Positions 34,189-42,813 of a DNA stretch of 64,000 nucleotides are shown here, piece after piece; positions within the stretch are counted from its first letter, which is position 1, and the number at the start of each line of letters is the position of its first letter. The stretch lies in contig NZ_CP041783.1 in NCBI RefSeq assembly GCF_007567505.1, forward strand, positions 4,340,001 through 4,404,000, in the 5' to 3' direction. A program made the translations under genes and the position numbers. A model generated the notes under the pieces. That model saw only the letters and a program-made list of their open reading frames with translations. It searched no databases and had not been told where the DNA came from. The DNA is from Shewanella donghaensis (GTDB lineage Bacteria > Pseudomonadota > Gammaproteobacteria > Enterobacterales > Shewanellaceae).

Positions 34189-35619
34189 ATGCTTCTATTT
34201 TATCGCATACAGGCATTTATGTGCCGTTGCATGATATTAGCCTTGATAGGAATTTCGCCGTCGGCATTGGCAATGACAGTCGGTGAGTTACAAGCGCAGA
34301 AAACCTTATCTATTGAAACTTGGTTATCGACCGAAACCAATTCAACTCGACGTTTATCCGAGGGCGAGAATTCGTTGTTAACTGTCGCTGTGGGCGAACA
34401 GCTCACCTTAAATATTCAGGTGGGCTCTAATCGATGGTTTACCCGAGGGACTCAAATATCGGCTGTTGAATTACCTAACGTGATGAGCAAACAGCGAGAA
34501 CAATTCTCAGTCAATTCGACGAAAAGAATAAACGGTGAAACTTGGTCTTTTCAGTTGTGGCAAATATCTTTGTTTCCGCAAGCATCTGGACGTTATGAAG
34601 TCCCCATATTGGATGTCTCTATCGAAGTCATGTCACCGAGTGATGGAAAGGTCGCGGGTATGATGGTGAGTCAAACTCAACGATTTGATGCAATATTACC
34701 TAATGCTAGCTTGGTTGATAATAATTGGTTTAGTTCATCAGAAGTCAGTGTTGAGCAACAGTGGCAGCAATCAAATCCAGAGTTATATGTTGGAGACAGT
34801 TTAACGCGGGTAATAACCACCAATGCCGCGGATACCTTGTCAGTGCTGTTGCCCAATACACTTCCTAGTAAACCACCAAATACTTTAAGTAATAAGTCGT
34901 CTAAAAAATCATCAGGTTCAGCTAGTGAACAATTTCAAGCTTATAGCGACCCGGTTCAGTTACAGGATACAGAGCAACGTGGTGATTACTTATCAAGTCG
35001 CATCGATAAACAAGTCTATATTGTTCAGCAAGGTGGAAAAATAGTCTTTCCGGATGTCATTGTTAGCTGGTGGGATACCAAAAATCAGCAGCTTCAGCAG
35101 CAAGTTTTAGCGGGACAGACCGTCACGGTTAAACATACTTTAGCTTCATGGCTGACTTACTATGGCAATACACTCATGATTTTGGTTTTGATATTTATAG
35201 GCTTATTGGGCGTTATTATTTGCTTAGTTAAATACTATCAACAACATGCTAAACCTATGTGGTGGCGATATATTAACGCGGTTAGAACAAAATCGTGGTC
35301 ACAAGCACGCGGGTTACTTTATAAAAAAGTTCGCCAAACCAATGCGCACTTAACCTTAGCCAGAGGCATTAAGTCTCAGAACCAGAAACAAGCACTATTG
35401 ATGCAGCAAGAGACTGACGAGTTAGAGGCTAAAAAAGATAAACCTAAACGACATTTAGCTTATGAACTCTGGTTTGCCGTCAGCGAGAAAGAGAGCCAAA
35501 GCGAGAAAGATTTTTTTAAACGAAAATTTAAACGGCTAAGCCAAAAAATATTCCCTAAAGCCTTGCCACAATTAGAAAAAACAATTGATAAAAAGCAAGG
35601 TTATAAACACAGCGGTTAA
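34189..35619 (+). CDS. BatD-like protein
   Basis: This 476-residue protein has an N-terminal signal peptide (about 1-28, ALA-M), then an Ig-like beta-rich periplasmic part (about 30-320). A membrane helix (about 325-350) and a cytoplasmic, Lys-rich tail follow. The pattern and its place at the end of a MoxR/VWA operon identify it as BatD-like. A low-complexity stretch rich in Pro, Ser, Lys and Asn (about 222-245) interrupts the beta part. It starts two bases after the upstream stop. The LysR gene begins 75 bases later and may be transcribed with it. Confidence 0.83.
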   Translation: MLLFYRIQAFMCRCMILALIGISPSALAMTVGELQAQKTLSIETWLSTETNSTRRLSEGENSLLTVAVGEQLTLNIQVGSNRWFTRGTQISAVELPNVMSKQREQFSVNSTKRINGETWSFQLWQISLFPQASGRYEVPILDVSIEVMSPSDGKVAGMMVSQTQRFDAILPNASLVDNNWFSSSEVSVEQQWQQSNPELYVGDSLTRVITTNAADTLSVLLPNTLPSKPPNTLSNKSSKKSSGSASEQFQAYSDPVQLQDTEQRGDYLSSRIDKQVYIVQQGGKIVFPDVIVSWWDTKNQQLQQQVLAGQTVTVKHTLASWLTYYGNTLMILVLIFIGLLGVIICLVKYYQQHAKPMWWRYINAVRTKSWSQARGLLYKKVRQTNAHLTLARGIKSQNQKQALLMQQETDELEAKKDKPKRHLAYELWFAVSEKESQSEKDFFKRKFKRLSQKIFPKALPQLEKTIDKKQGYKHSG

Positions 35620-35694
35620 CAAAGTCGAGTTATGAGAACCTTAGTAAATAGTTTATGCTTAAGGGGTTAATAGCTAGGCGAATAATTGCGATAT

Positions 35695-36600
35695 ATGAAA
35701 AATACAGATTTAAACCTTATCCCTATCTTTGTAGCGATTTATGAAGAGCGCAGCTTGTCAAAATCGGCTGATCGTTTGAGTATTACTCAGCCTGCGGTGA
35801 GCAAAGCGTTAAAGCGATTACGGGATATTTATAACGACCCGTTATTTTTGCGTGATAATAGTAGTATGGTGCCGACACCGCGCGCTATTGATATTTATCC
35901 TGCATTAGCTGCAGCCTTAACTAATTACATTAGTACTATCGACATTAATGGTGGTTTTGATTCTGCCACTGCTGAACGGGTTTATTCGTTTGCCGTAATA
36001 TCAGGGCTTGGACATACTTTTTTACCGTCAGCTTTTAGTCACCTACGCCAGCTAGCACCGAATTTACATTTCGAAGTTCACCCTAAGTTTTCTAAAGACA
36101 CCGAGTTAGATTTACGTTTGCAGCGTTATGACTTCGTTATTGATGCAGACCATTTTGCGCCTTCCTTTATTAAGTCTCACTATTTATTCGATGAAGAAGT
36201 GGTGGCAGTCATGAATGCTGACCACCCACGAATCCATGATGAAATGACTCTCGAGCAGTTTTTAGCTGAGGAACATACGACGGTTTCAGGCTGGCAAGTT
36301 CGCAGTAGTATTATGAGCTCTGCCCATATTTCTGAGCTTGAGTCTCGTAAGGTTGCCTACCGCACCAGTACCATTACTGAGTGTTTACCCTTAGTGTCTC
36401 AAACCGATATTGTTGGTTTATGTGCCAAAAGCATTGTTGCGCAGCAAAGTGCGACTTATAACGTAAAATCTTTTCCGCTGCCTCTTGAGCGAAACTCCTT
36501 GAGTATTATGCTTTATTGGCATCCTTCTAGAGACACCGATCCTGGGCATGTGTGGTTGCGTAACTTTTTAGTCAAAGAAGGGGCTTTGTTCGGGACTTAA
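35695..36600 (+). CDS. LysR family transcriptional regulator
   Basis: The 301 residues show an N-terminal winged helix (about 1-62) with SKSADRLSITQPAVSKALKRLRDIYNDPLFLR, then a periplasmic-binding-like effector domain (about 90-295). The ATG at 35695 starts MKNTDLNLIPIF, the common LysR opening; a TTG nine bases upstream is not needed. The effector is unknown. It sits between the MoxR operon and the HEAT/TPR and anSME genes, so it may control the sulfatase system through the ATAACC/GGTTAT palindromes at 28702 and 39353 (inference). Confidence 0.93.
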   Translation: MKNTDLNLIPIFVAIYEERSLSKSADRLSITQPAVSKALKRLRDIYNDPLFLRDNSSMVPTPRAIDIYPALAAALTNYISTIDINGGFDSATAERVYSFAVISGLGHTFLPSAFSHLRQLAPNLHFEVHPKFSKDTELDLRLQRYDFVIDADHFAPSFIKSHYLFDEEVVAVMNADHPRIHDEMTLEQFLAEEHTTVSGWQVRSSIMSSAHISELESRKVAYRTSTITECLPLVSQTDIVGLCAKSIVAQQSATYNVKSFPLPLERNSLSIMLYWHPSRDTDPGHVWLRNFLVKEGALFGT

Positions 36601-36627
36601 ATGTAAATATTGAGCCATTAAAAACTT

Positions 36628-36676
36628 AAAAAAACCAGCGAAAGCTTAAATTAGATAAGCGTTAGCTGGTTTTTTA
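36628..36676. terminator. Bidirectional terminator after the LysR gene
   Basis: AAAAAACCAGC / GCTGGTTTTTT forms the outer stem, with a further AAGCTT/AAGC pairing inside. It separates the convergent LysR and HEAT/TPR genes. Confidence 0.88.
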
Positions 36677-36699
36677 TTGTTAGCTCTTATGGATTTCGA

Positions 36700-37773
36700 C
36701 TAATGAGATTGTTTACTGCGAAGGTCATTAATCACTTGTGCTGGTGCTATTTCTGCCAATGCTGAAATACACTCTTCGGTATTTTTATGATTATTGCGGA
36801 TATAGATATCGCACATTGCATATAAGTTTTCTGGTGAACCTGAAATCAAATAGGCTTGTTCAAATGACTTGATAGAGAGGTCAATATCTAACGGCTCTTG
36901 CAATACGCCATTCAAATACCAGTAGTAGGCGTTTTCTGGCGCCAATTCCGTGGCTTTATTCATTGAGATTGCGGCAACCTCTTTTTGCTTTAATCTCACC
37001 AGCGTTAAGGCTTTAGAGTAGTGTAGATTAGCATCGCTACTATCAAACTCGAGACCTTTATCTAAGGTATCTAATGCTTGCAGATCTTTACCTTGAGCAT
37101 AATAATTATTTGATAAACTTAAATATAATTCTGATGTTTTATCTTTTGATGATAATAACGCTTGGTATATGTTTTGCGCCATATTTGGGCGCAACGTCCA
37201 ACGATAAAGATCGGCTAGCAATAATTTTTGTGAATAAACATGCTGTATATCAGTGGGCTGTGCAGAAGAAGATTGCACTTCAAGTTGCTGAGAATTGAGA
37301 TGAGTAATTAACTTATCTGCGTGGCTACGAAGTTCTGCTTGTTGACCCATTTGAAGTTGCTCAAAATCTTTAACCAGGTGCTCTGTTGCAGCAAATCGAA
37401 CGGCCTCAATATCATCTTGTAGCAAAGGCGAGACCATGCGGTATCGATGCTCAAGTGGGTATGGCATTGCGCCAGCAATCGCAGCTTCACGGACAATCGG
37501 GTTCTTATCTTTAAGTGCTCTTGCCACAGAAACTAGGCTATTTTCATTTGGGTATTGGCTAATAAAGCGTAAAGCTTCGGCACGTTTTTCTGCTGGTTCA
37601 TTGATATTCTGGGCGATATAGGCCATTGCTTGTGGCGTTACAACAGCCTTGTTTTCTGTTTTAGTCGTTTGAGCTGACACTCCCATAGCACTTGCGGGTA
37701 AGCTCATGCTTAAAGCGGGTATAAAAAGTGAAACAGCTAATCCAGTAATGAATGCCAGTGGGCGAAGTGTCAT
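36700..37773 (-). CDS. Secreted HEAT-repeat and TPR protein
   Basis: This 357-residue protein has a signal peptide (about 1-29, ASA), HEAT-like helical pairs (about 45-150: EKRAEALRFISQYPNENSLVSVARALK, REAAIAGAMPYP, VRFAATEHLV) and a C-terminal block of TPRs (about 175-345). It is a scaffold type with no catalytic motif and should be periplasmic. Its position next to the maturase gene, within the sulfatase/MoxR region, suggests an adaptor for the periplasmic part of the system (inference). No named family is claimed. Confidence 0.8.
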   Translation of the reverse strand: MTLRPLAFITGLAVSLFIPALSMSLPASAMGVSAQTTKTENKAVVTPQAMAYIAQNINEPAEKRAEALRFISQYPNENSLVSVARALKDKNPIVREAAIAGAMPYPLEHRYRMVSPLLQDDIEAVRFAATEHLVKDFEQLQMGQQAELRSHADKLITHLNSQQLEVQSSSAQPTDIQHVYSQKLLLADLYRWTLRPNMAQNIYQALLSSKDKTSELYLSLSNNYYAQGKDLQALDTLDKGLEFDSSDANLHYSKALTLVRLKQKEVAAISMNKATELAPENAYYWYLNGVLQEPLDIDLSIKSFEQAYLISGSPENLYAMCDIYIRNNHKNTEECISALAEIAPAQVINDLRSKQSH

Positions 37774-37905
37774 AGTTAATACCTATCAATGAGTGAAAAC
37801 GCTTAATGCTAAGCCGCAATATGAATAACTATAAAGTGGTTTATGCTAATACTATGTCATTAACTTAATGAATATAATCACATAAATACACATAAACTCG
37901 AATAG

Positions 37906-39207
37906 TTATTTATGACGAGCTGTCTGCATGATTAAACGGTCATTATATTTACCGTTTACAACAGGGTGACCTGTATTACGTAAAATATACGCCAGTGGTT
38001 TATCTATATGGGCGAAAAACTTTTTCCAACCGGCACAAAGATAGTTAAGTCCGGGTTCGCCATCTCGACTACTAATAAAGCGATTTTTGGGACATTCACC
38101 GTAGCAAGCAAACTGGTAATCGCACTGACTGCATTGGGTATTAATCCCACGAGATTTAGCAAAACCAAACTCTTGCTGTTTTTTAGAAAAAGCCATTTCT
38201 GCTAATGGTGTCTCGCTGATATTGCCAATCTTATATTCAGGATAAACATAATGGTCGCAAGCATAAACATCGCCATTAGGTTCTAACGCTAAGCCTTTGC
38301 CACAAACTTGTCCTAATGTGCATAATGGATTGTTATTGCCCATCCATGCCTCAACACTGGCTTCAAAGTATTGCACCATGACTTTGCCAAAATCATTCAT
38401 TACCCATTCGTTAAATACGGCGATTAAAAAGTTTCCCCATGCTTCATCCGAAACACACCATGGCTCCATGATTGAGTTTTTATTACCTGGAATTAACCGC
38501 TTATCACCTTGACGATATTGCAGCTGATCGGCTTTGGTTTGCGGCGCGTCAGTGCGAAAGGTTTTTTGTTCAACGATTGGAATAAACTGCATTTGTGGTG
38601 ACTTAACAACATCGCGTAAAAATCGGTATACCTCAACAGGGCTTTGACTGGTGACTTTATTCACACAGGTTAAGGTTGCAAATCTAACCTGATATTTATG
38701 TAGCAATGCCACAGCAGCCATCACTTGTCTGAATGTGCCACGCCCAGCGCGGTTTGTCCGATAAGTGTTATGCATTAATTCAGGTCCATCAATGCTTAGT
38801 CCGACAAGGAAGTTATTAGCTTTAAAAAACTGACACCAGTCATCGGTTAGTAATGTACCGTTGGTTTGTAAGTCATTAGCGATAACGACCCCTGCAGGAC
38901 AATATTTTTTTTGAAATTCAACCACTTTTTTGAAGTAATCTAAACCGAGCATCGTCGGTTCGCCACCTTGCCATGAGAAAACTATTTCGGGGGTGTTCTG
39001 TTGAGAAATATATTGTTGGATATAATTTTCTAGCATGGCTTCATCCATTTCTGGAGAGCAACCTTTTTTGTATTCCAATAAGTCTTGTTTGCTTAAGTAA
39101 TAGCAGTAATCACAATCAATATTACAAACGGCACCAATAGGTTTTGCCATAACGTGCATGCGTTTCGATGCCTTGCCGTTATATTGTGGGCCTTGGATTA
39201 TGTTCAT
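37906..39207 (-). CDS. Anaerobic sulfatase-maturating enzyme (radical SAM, SPASM)
   Basis: anSME oxidises the active-site Cys or Ser of sulfatases to formylglycine in the cytoplasm, before export, without oxygen. The 433 residues carry the radical SAM cluster motif C-x3-C-x2-C (Cys28, Cys32, Cys35), SWQGGEPTMLGLD and LSIDGP. A C-terminal SPASM region has cysteines in CTLGQVCGKGLALEPNGDVYACDHY, QCSQCDYQFACYGECP and YLCAGW, which bind two more clusters. I chose the ATG at 39207 because AAGAGGT precedes it; the frame is open eight codons further. The cognate sulfatase, with a CTAGR motif, is at 27013. It is divergent from the SUMF1-like lipoprotein gene. Confidence 0.95.
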   Translation of the reverse strand: MNIIQGPQYNGKASKRMHVMAKPIGAVCNIDCDYCYYLSKQDLLEYKKGCSPEMDEAMLENYIQQYISQQNTPEIVFSWQGGEPTMLGLDYFKKVVEFQKKYCPAGVVIANDLQTNGTLLTDDWCQFFKANNFLVGLSIDGPELMHNTYRTNRAGRGTFRQVMAAVALLHKYQVRFATLTCVNKVTSQSPVEVYRFLRDVVKSPQMQFIPIVEQKTFRTDAPQTKADQLQYRQGDKRLIPGNKNSIMEPWCVSDEAWGNFLIAVFNEWVMNDFGKVMVQYFEASVEAWMGNNNPLCTLGQVCGKGLALEPNGDVYACDHYVYPEYKIGNISETPLAEMAFSKKQQEFGFAKSRGINTQCSQCDYQFACYGECPKNRFISSRDGEPGLNYLCAGWKKFFAHIDKPLAYILRNTGHPVVNGKYNDRLIMQTARHK

Positions 39208-39336
39208 ATTAATACCTCTTAAATGTTTCACTATTACTTTGTTCTTAAGCCGTTTTTGCTGGTAAAGCTTATTGGTTTACTAACATGTTCTAACTGAGTT
39301 AAATTGTAAGCGATTAACATTGTTGATTTAAGTCCG

Positions 39337-39378
39337 ATTAGGCTATATCTAATATAACCATTAGTTTGGTTACCTAAT
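39337..39378. promoter_or_regulatory. Nested inverted repeats between anSME and the SUMF1-like gene
   Basis: ATTAGG (39337-39342) / CCTAAT (39373-39378) encloses TATAACC (39353) and GGTTACC (39368), with AACCA/TGGTT symmetry. The inner pair resembles the palindrome at 28702 but with a wider spacer, so a shared regulator is possible. Confidence 0.4.
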
Positions 39379-39472
39379 GCGTAAAGGGTCATATACTCAA
39401 CATTCAAATAATGTATTCATCGACGGGATAAGTATGAAATTAGCCGATTTAAGTTCTTCAAAGGGTGTTCAG

Positions 39473-40276
39473 ATGAATACGCGTTCATTAGTTCGACCTT
39501 ATTCATTAGGGCTTTTGGGCGCTGTAGTATTGGCTTTTTTGGCAGGGTGCAGTACAACTCAATCCAATTCAAATCATCCCATTTCTGTAGCCATTATGGC
39601 CGATATGGTGTTAGTTGAAGGAGGCTCATTTATCATGGGCTCTGATTCCGATGACGCTAAAAGGGCGGAGCAGCCAGCACATGAAGTGAGTGTCAGTAGC
39701 TTTTATATTGCTAAGTTTGAAGTTACTCAAGAGCTATTTGCATCGGTTATGGGAGGCTCCAATAGTTTTTTTGTTGATCCCAAAGTACCCGTCAATAATC
39801 TTAGCTGGCAGCAGGCGGTGTATTTTGTCGAGCAACTTAATGAGTTAACGGGCGATAACTATCGTTTACCCACAGAAGCTGAGTGGGAGTTTGCTGCAAT
39901 CGGCGGTAATGAATCCAAAGGATTTATCTATAGCGGTTCGAACAATATTGACGATGTTGCCTGGTATGCAAAAAATGCCAATAATCGTGCACATCAAGTC
40001 GGGCTTAAACAACCTAATGAATTGGGACTTTATGATATGACCGGTAATGTTGGTGAGTTTGTGATTGATCAATTTGACGAACGATTTTATCGTGTTTCGC
40101 CAAAAGAAAACCCAAGCAACGCACAGCATTCAGATATTAATTTAACCCATAAAACCACCCGTGGCGGTAGTTTTGCTTATGACGCCGATGAATCAGAAAA
40201 CTATCGTCGTGATTTTGCCAGTCAATCGATCTTAATGTCTGATTTAGGGCTACGATTAGCTAGAGATGCCAATTAA
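39473..40276 (+). CDS. SUMF1/FGE-fold lipoprotein without the catalytic cysteines
   Basis: This protein of about 267 residues has a lipobox LAGC (Cys26) and a formylglycine-generating-enzyme fold: MVLVEGGSFIMGSD, FYIAKFEVTQELF, NYRLPTEAEWEFAA, GLYDMTGNVGEF and TTRGGSFAYD. True aerobic FGE needs two cysteines near the C terminus (in the CRxA region); here YRRDFAS replaces it and the lipobox Cys is the only cysteine. It cannot be a standard formylglycine generator and is more likely a carbohydrate- or protein-binding lipoprotein. The ATG at 39473 is preceded by AAAGGG; the upstream in-frame ATG at 39377 would spoil the signal peptide. Confidence 0.88.
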   Translation: MNTRSLVRPYSLGLLGAVVLAFLAGCSTTQSNSNHPISVAIMADMVLVEGGSFIMGSDSDDAKRAEQPAHEVSVSSFYIAKFEVTQELFASVMGGSNSFFVDPKVPVNNLSWQQAVYFVEQLNELTGDNYRLPTEAEWEFAAIGGNESKGFIYSGSNNIDDVAWYAKNANNRAHQVGLKQPNELGLYDMTGNVGEFVIDQFDERFYRVSPKENPSNAQHSDINLTHKTTRGGSFAYDADESENYRRDFASQSILMSDLGLRLARDAN

Positions 40277-40362
40277 GTTGCAGTTGTTTTAGTACTCGCT
40301 TCTATTTACTAGGATCAAGTACTGGATTAATTGAGCTTACAGAGCGTGAGTGTCGGCCTCGC

Positions 40363-40392
40363 TGAATATCGTTAAATTGAATATCGTTAAAT
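40363..40392. repeat. Perfect tandem duplication of a 15-bp unit
   Basis: TGAATATCGTTAAAT occurs twice head to tail, 42 bases before the phosphatase start codon at 40434. It might double an operator or change promoter spacing; no factor is known. Confidence 0.9.
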
Positions 40393-40433
40393 ACAGTTGA
40401 ACAGTGGATGTTCAAAATTTTAAGGAATGGATA

Positions 40434-42131
40434 ATGAATAAATTGAGTTTGTCTTTATGCACTGTTGCTTGTGTTATCAGTGCGAGCACTTCTTTGAGTG
40501 TACTTTCTGCAGAGAAAGCCCCTAAGTTAGTTTTACAGATTACCGTCGATGGTTTGCGTGGCGATTTACTGGATCGCTATAAGCACAATTTTGGCGATGA
40601 TGGCTTTAATTACCTGCTTAATAAAGGGACTCATTATACCAATGCGCATTATCAGCACAGTAATACTGAAACGATAGTTGGCCATGTGTCGCTTGCAACG
40701 GGGACCACTCCTAGTGTCCATGGCATGGTGGGTAATGTGTGGTATGACCGCAGTTTAGATCGCCTTGTTTATAATGTTGAAGATGAAAATTATCATATGC
40801 TCTCAGCTGGCGCTGGTATCGATAAAAGTACTGAAATAGATCCGACACAAAAGACAGCATTAATGGATGGTCGTTCACCAATACCTATGTTGAGCACCAC
40901 TTTTTCAGATGAATTGATGCTGGCGACTAATGGCCAAGCAAAAGTTTATTCCGTGTCAATTAAAGACAGGGGCGCTATTTCACTTGCTGGCCATATGGGT
41001 AAAGCTTTTTGGTTTTCAAAAGCACAAGGTGAGTTTGCAACCAGTAATTATTATTTCGACGAATACCCTCAATGGGTCAATGATTGGAATGATCGTAAGA
41101 TGCCTCAACAATATGCAGACAAAAATTGGCAACTAAGTTTAGCCAAACAAGACTACACCTTAGTTGATTCATCCGCCTCGCATAAAATTGACCTTGCAGG
41201 TTTTAACAATCAATTCCCGCATCCTTATGGCGCGGGTGATAGTAAGTACTTCACGACTAAATTAACCTTAAGTCCAGCTGGCGATGAAATCACCGCAGAT
41301 TTTGCTAAAACACTGTTAACCAAAGAAACGCTTGGACAAGACAAGCATACTGACTTCCTTGCTGTGAGTTTTTCTTCAAATGATTATGTCGTGCATATGT
41401 TTGGTTCCAATAGTTTGGAAACCGAAGATAATTTATTGCATCTCGATAAAACGCTCGCTGGTTTATTTAAACATGTCGATAAGCAAGTAGGTTTAGAAAA
41501 CACCTTAATCGTCTTATCTGCCGATCATGGCGTTCCTGAAACCGCGCCGCATGTGCATGACATTGGTTATCAAGATGCGGGTTATTTTGAGGTAGATAAC
41601 TTATTGAGCCAAGGGGTTAAAAAACGCTTAAAGCAAGAGTTTGGTTTGGGCGATGATGCTATCTCATTATTTTCAGATCCTTACATCTATTTAAATCGTG
41701 AACTTATCGCTAAAAAGAATTTATCACTTGCTGACGTACAAGCAGCTATTGCTCAAGAAGTGATGAAGGTGAAAGGCGTTGAAATGGCAATTACCAGTAC
41801 TGATATCGAGTCTAATCGAGTGCCTAACAGCCGTGTTGGACAGTTAGTGATCAATAATCATCACCCTCAACGCTCTGGTGATGTCTATATTGTTTTTGCG
41901 CCTCGTAAATATATTAATGATTTAGAAGGCTTGGTCATTGCATCAAAACATGGCTCTCCTTGGCGTTATGATACTCATGTCCCTATTATTTTTGCTGGAT
42001 ACAATATCAAAGGCCAGCGAATTGACCGTGAAGTGACCCCATACGATATTGCGCCAACGCTATCGAATAAATTGCGAATTACGCTCCCTAGTGGCGCTAC
42101 AGGTCTGGTGCTTGAAGAAGTCAGTAAATAG
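40434..42131 (+). CDS. PafA-like alkaline phosphatase superfamily protein
   Basis: This 565-residue exported phosphatase or phosphodiesterase has a signal peptide (about 1-26, LSA). The alkaline phosphatase superfamily core carries QITVDGLRGDLLDRY (first metal Asp) and NTETIVGHVSLATG, with Thr80 the likely nucleophile by comparison with PafA. HGMVGNVWYDR, SADHGVPETAPH (metal Asp and His) and GSPWRYDTHVPIIFAG follow. PafA-type enzymes hydrolyse phosphate monoesters; related members act on diesters or sulfates, so the substrate is open. The ATG at 40434 follows AAGGA. It closes the sulfatase/MoxR region. Confidence 0.9.
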   Translation: MNKLSLSLCTVACVISASTSLSVLSAEKAPKLVLQITVDGLRGDLLDRYKHNFGDDGFNYLLNKGTHYTNAHYQHSNTETIVGHVSLATGTTPSVHGMVGNVWYDRSLDRLVYNVEDENYHMLSAGAGIDKSTEIDPTQKTALMDGRSPIPMLSTTFSDELMLATNGQAKVYSVSIKDRGAISLAGHMGKAFWFSKAQGEFATSNYYFDEYPQWVNDWNDRKMPQQYADKNWQLSLAKQDYTLVDSSASHKIDLAGFNNQFPHPYGAGDSKYFTTKLTLSPAGDEITADFAKTLLTKETLGQDKHTDFLAVSFSSNDYVVHMFGSNSLETEDNLLHLDKTLAGLFKHVDKQVGLENTLIVLSADHGVPETAPHVHDIGYQDAGYFEVDNLLSQGVKKRLKQEFGLGDDAISLFSDPYIYLNRELIAKKNLSLADVQAAIAQEVMKVKGVEMAITSTDIESNRVPNSRVGQLVINNHHPQRSGDVYIVFAPRKYINDLEGLVIASKHGSPWRYDTHVPIIFAGYNIKGQRIDREVTPYDIAPTLSNKLRITLPSGATGLVLEEVSK

Positions 42132-42184
42132 TCATTAGCTGATGATTGCTATTCGCTTATTGCCTAAGTACCATTAACTTAATA

Positions 42185-42213
42185 GCTGATAATGAAAGAC
42201 TTAAATTATCAGC
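42185..42213 (+). other. Perfect 9-bp hairpin after the PafA-like gene
   Basis: GCTGATAAT / ATTATCAGC with an 11-base loop lies 54 bases after the stop codon. It has no T tract, so it may be a weak 3' end or an element in the leader of the next gene. Confidence 0.5.
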
Positions 42214-42248
42214 GCTAATATTGTAATAGCAGTAATGCAAGGAGTGAT

Positions 42249-42653
42249 ATGAAAGGTGCAGGTGGTACATCAGGTGGAATTGGTTCGTTTTTTATTGGTT
42301 TAATTATGATGTGCGGTGGCTTTTACATGCTACTGAATGCCATTAAAATTACCAGTTCATTTGGTATGGGTCATAGCCTTTATAGAATGGGCGGAATGAG
42401 CTTGACCAGTGGCATGATTATGATTCCATTTATGTTCGGTATTGGTTTAATGTTTTATAACGCTAAAAACATCTTTGGCTGGATTTTAACTTTTGGCTCA
42501 CTTGTGGGGCTTATTTTTGGTGTTATCAGCTCAATTAATTTCCGCTTTACCCATATGAGCGCGTTTGATTTGATCGTTATATTGGTATTAAGTATCGGTG
42601 GGATAGGAATATTTTTACGTTCTTTGAAAACTATTGATAAGAATATAAGTTAA
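42249..42653 (+). CDS. Small four-helix membrane protein of unknown function
   Basis: The 134 residues contain a Gly-rich N terminus (MKGAGGTSGGIGSF) and four hydrophobic segments (about 13-31, 48-66, 73-92 and 105-122). I do not recognise a named family. The ATG has a good AAGGAG site. It is followed by a strong terminator and stands alone between the PafA-like and ABC exporter genes. Confidence 0.75.
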   Translation: MKGAGGTSGGIGSFFIGLIMMCGGFYMLLNAIKITSSFGMGHSLYRMGGMSLTSGMIMIPFMFGIGLMFYNAKNIFGWILTFGSLVGLIFGVISSINFRFTHMSAFDLIVILVLSIGGIGIFLRSLKTIDKNIS

Positions 42654-42696
42654 CACCCATAAAGCTCGTACTAAAAGACAGATAATTTGTCGTGAC

Positions 42697-42728
42697 AAAA
42701 AGCTAACTCATTTAGAGTTAGCTTTTTT
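42697..42728 (+). terminator. Terminator after the small membrane protein gene
   Basis: AAAAAGCTAACTC-ATTTA-GAGTTAGCTTTTTT is a perfect stem with a T run. Confidence 0.92.
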
Positions 42729-42813
42729 GTTTTCACTATTTATCTGCTACAAATTCCTTTTTACCTTCATATACCTGTTTGTTTATTGATACTATTTGGC
42801 TACTTAGTTTTTA

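Noticed and set aside
39473..40276. Aerobic formylglycine-generating enzyme
   Set aside because: The two catalytic cysteines are absent; only the fold is shared.
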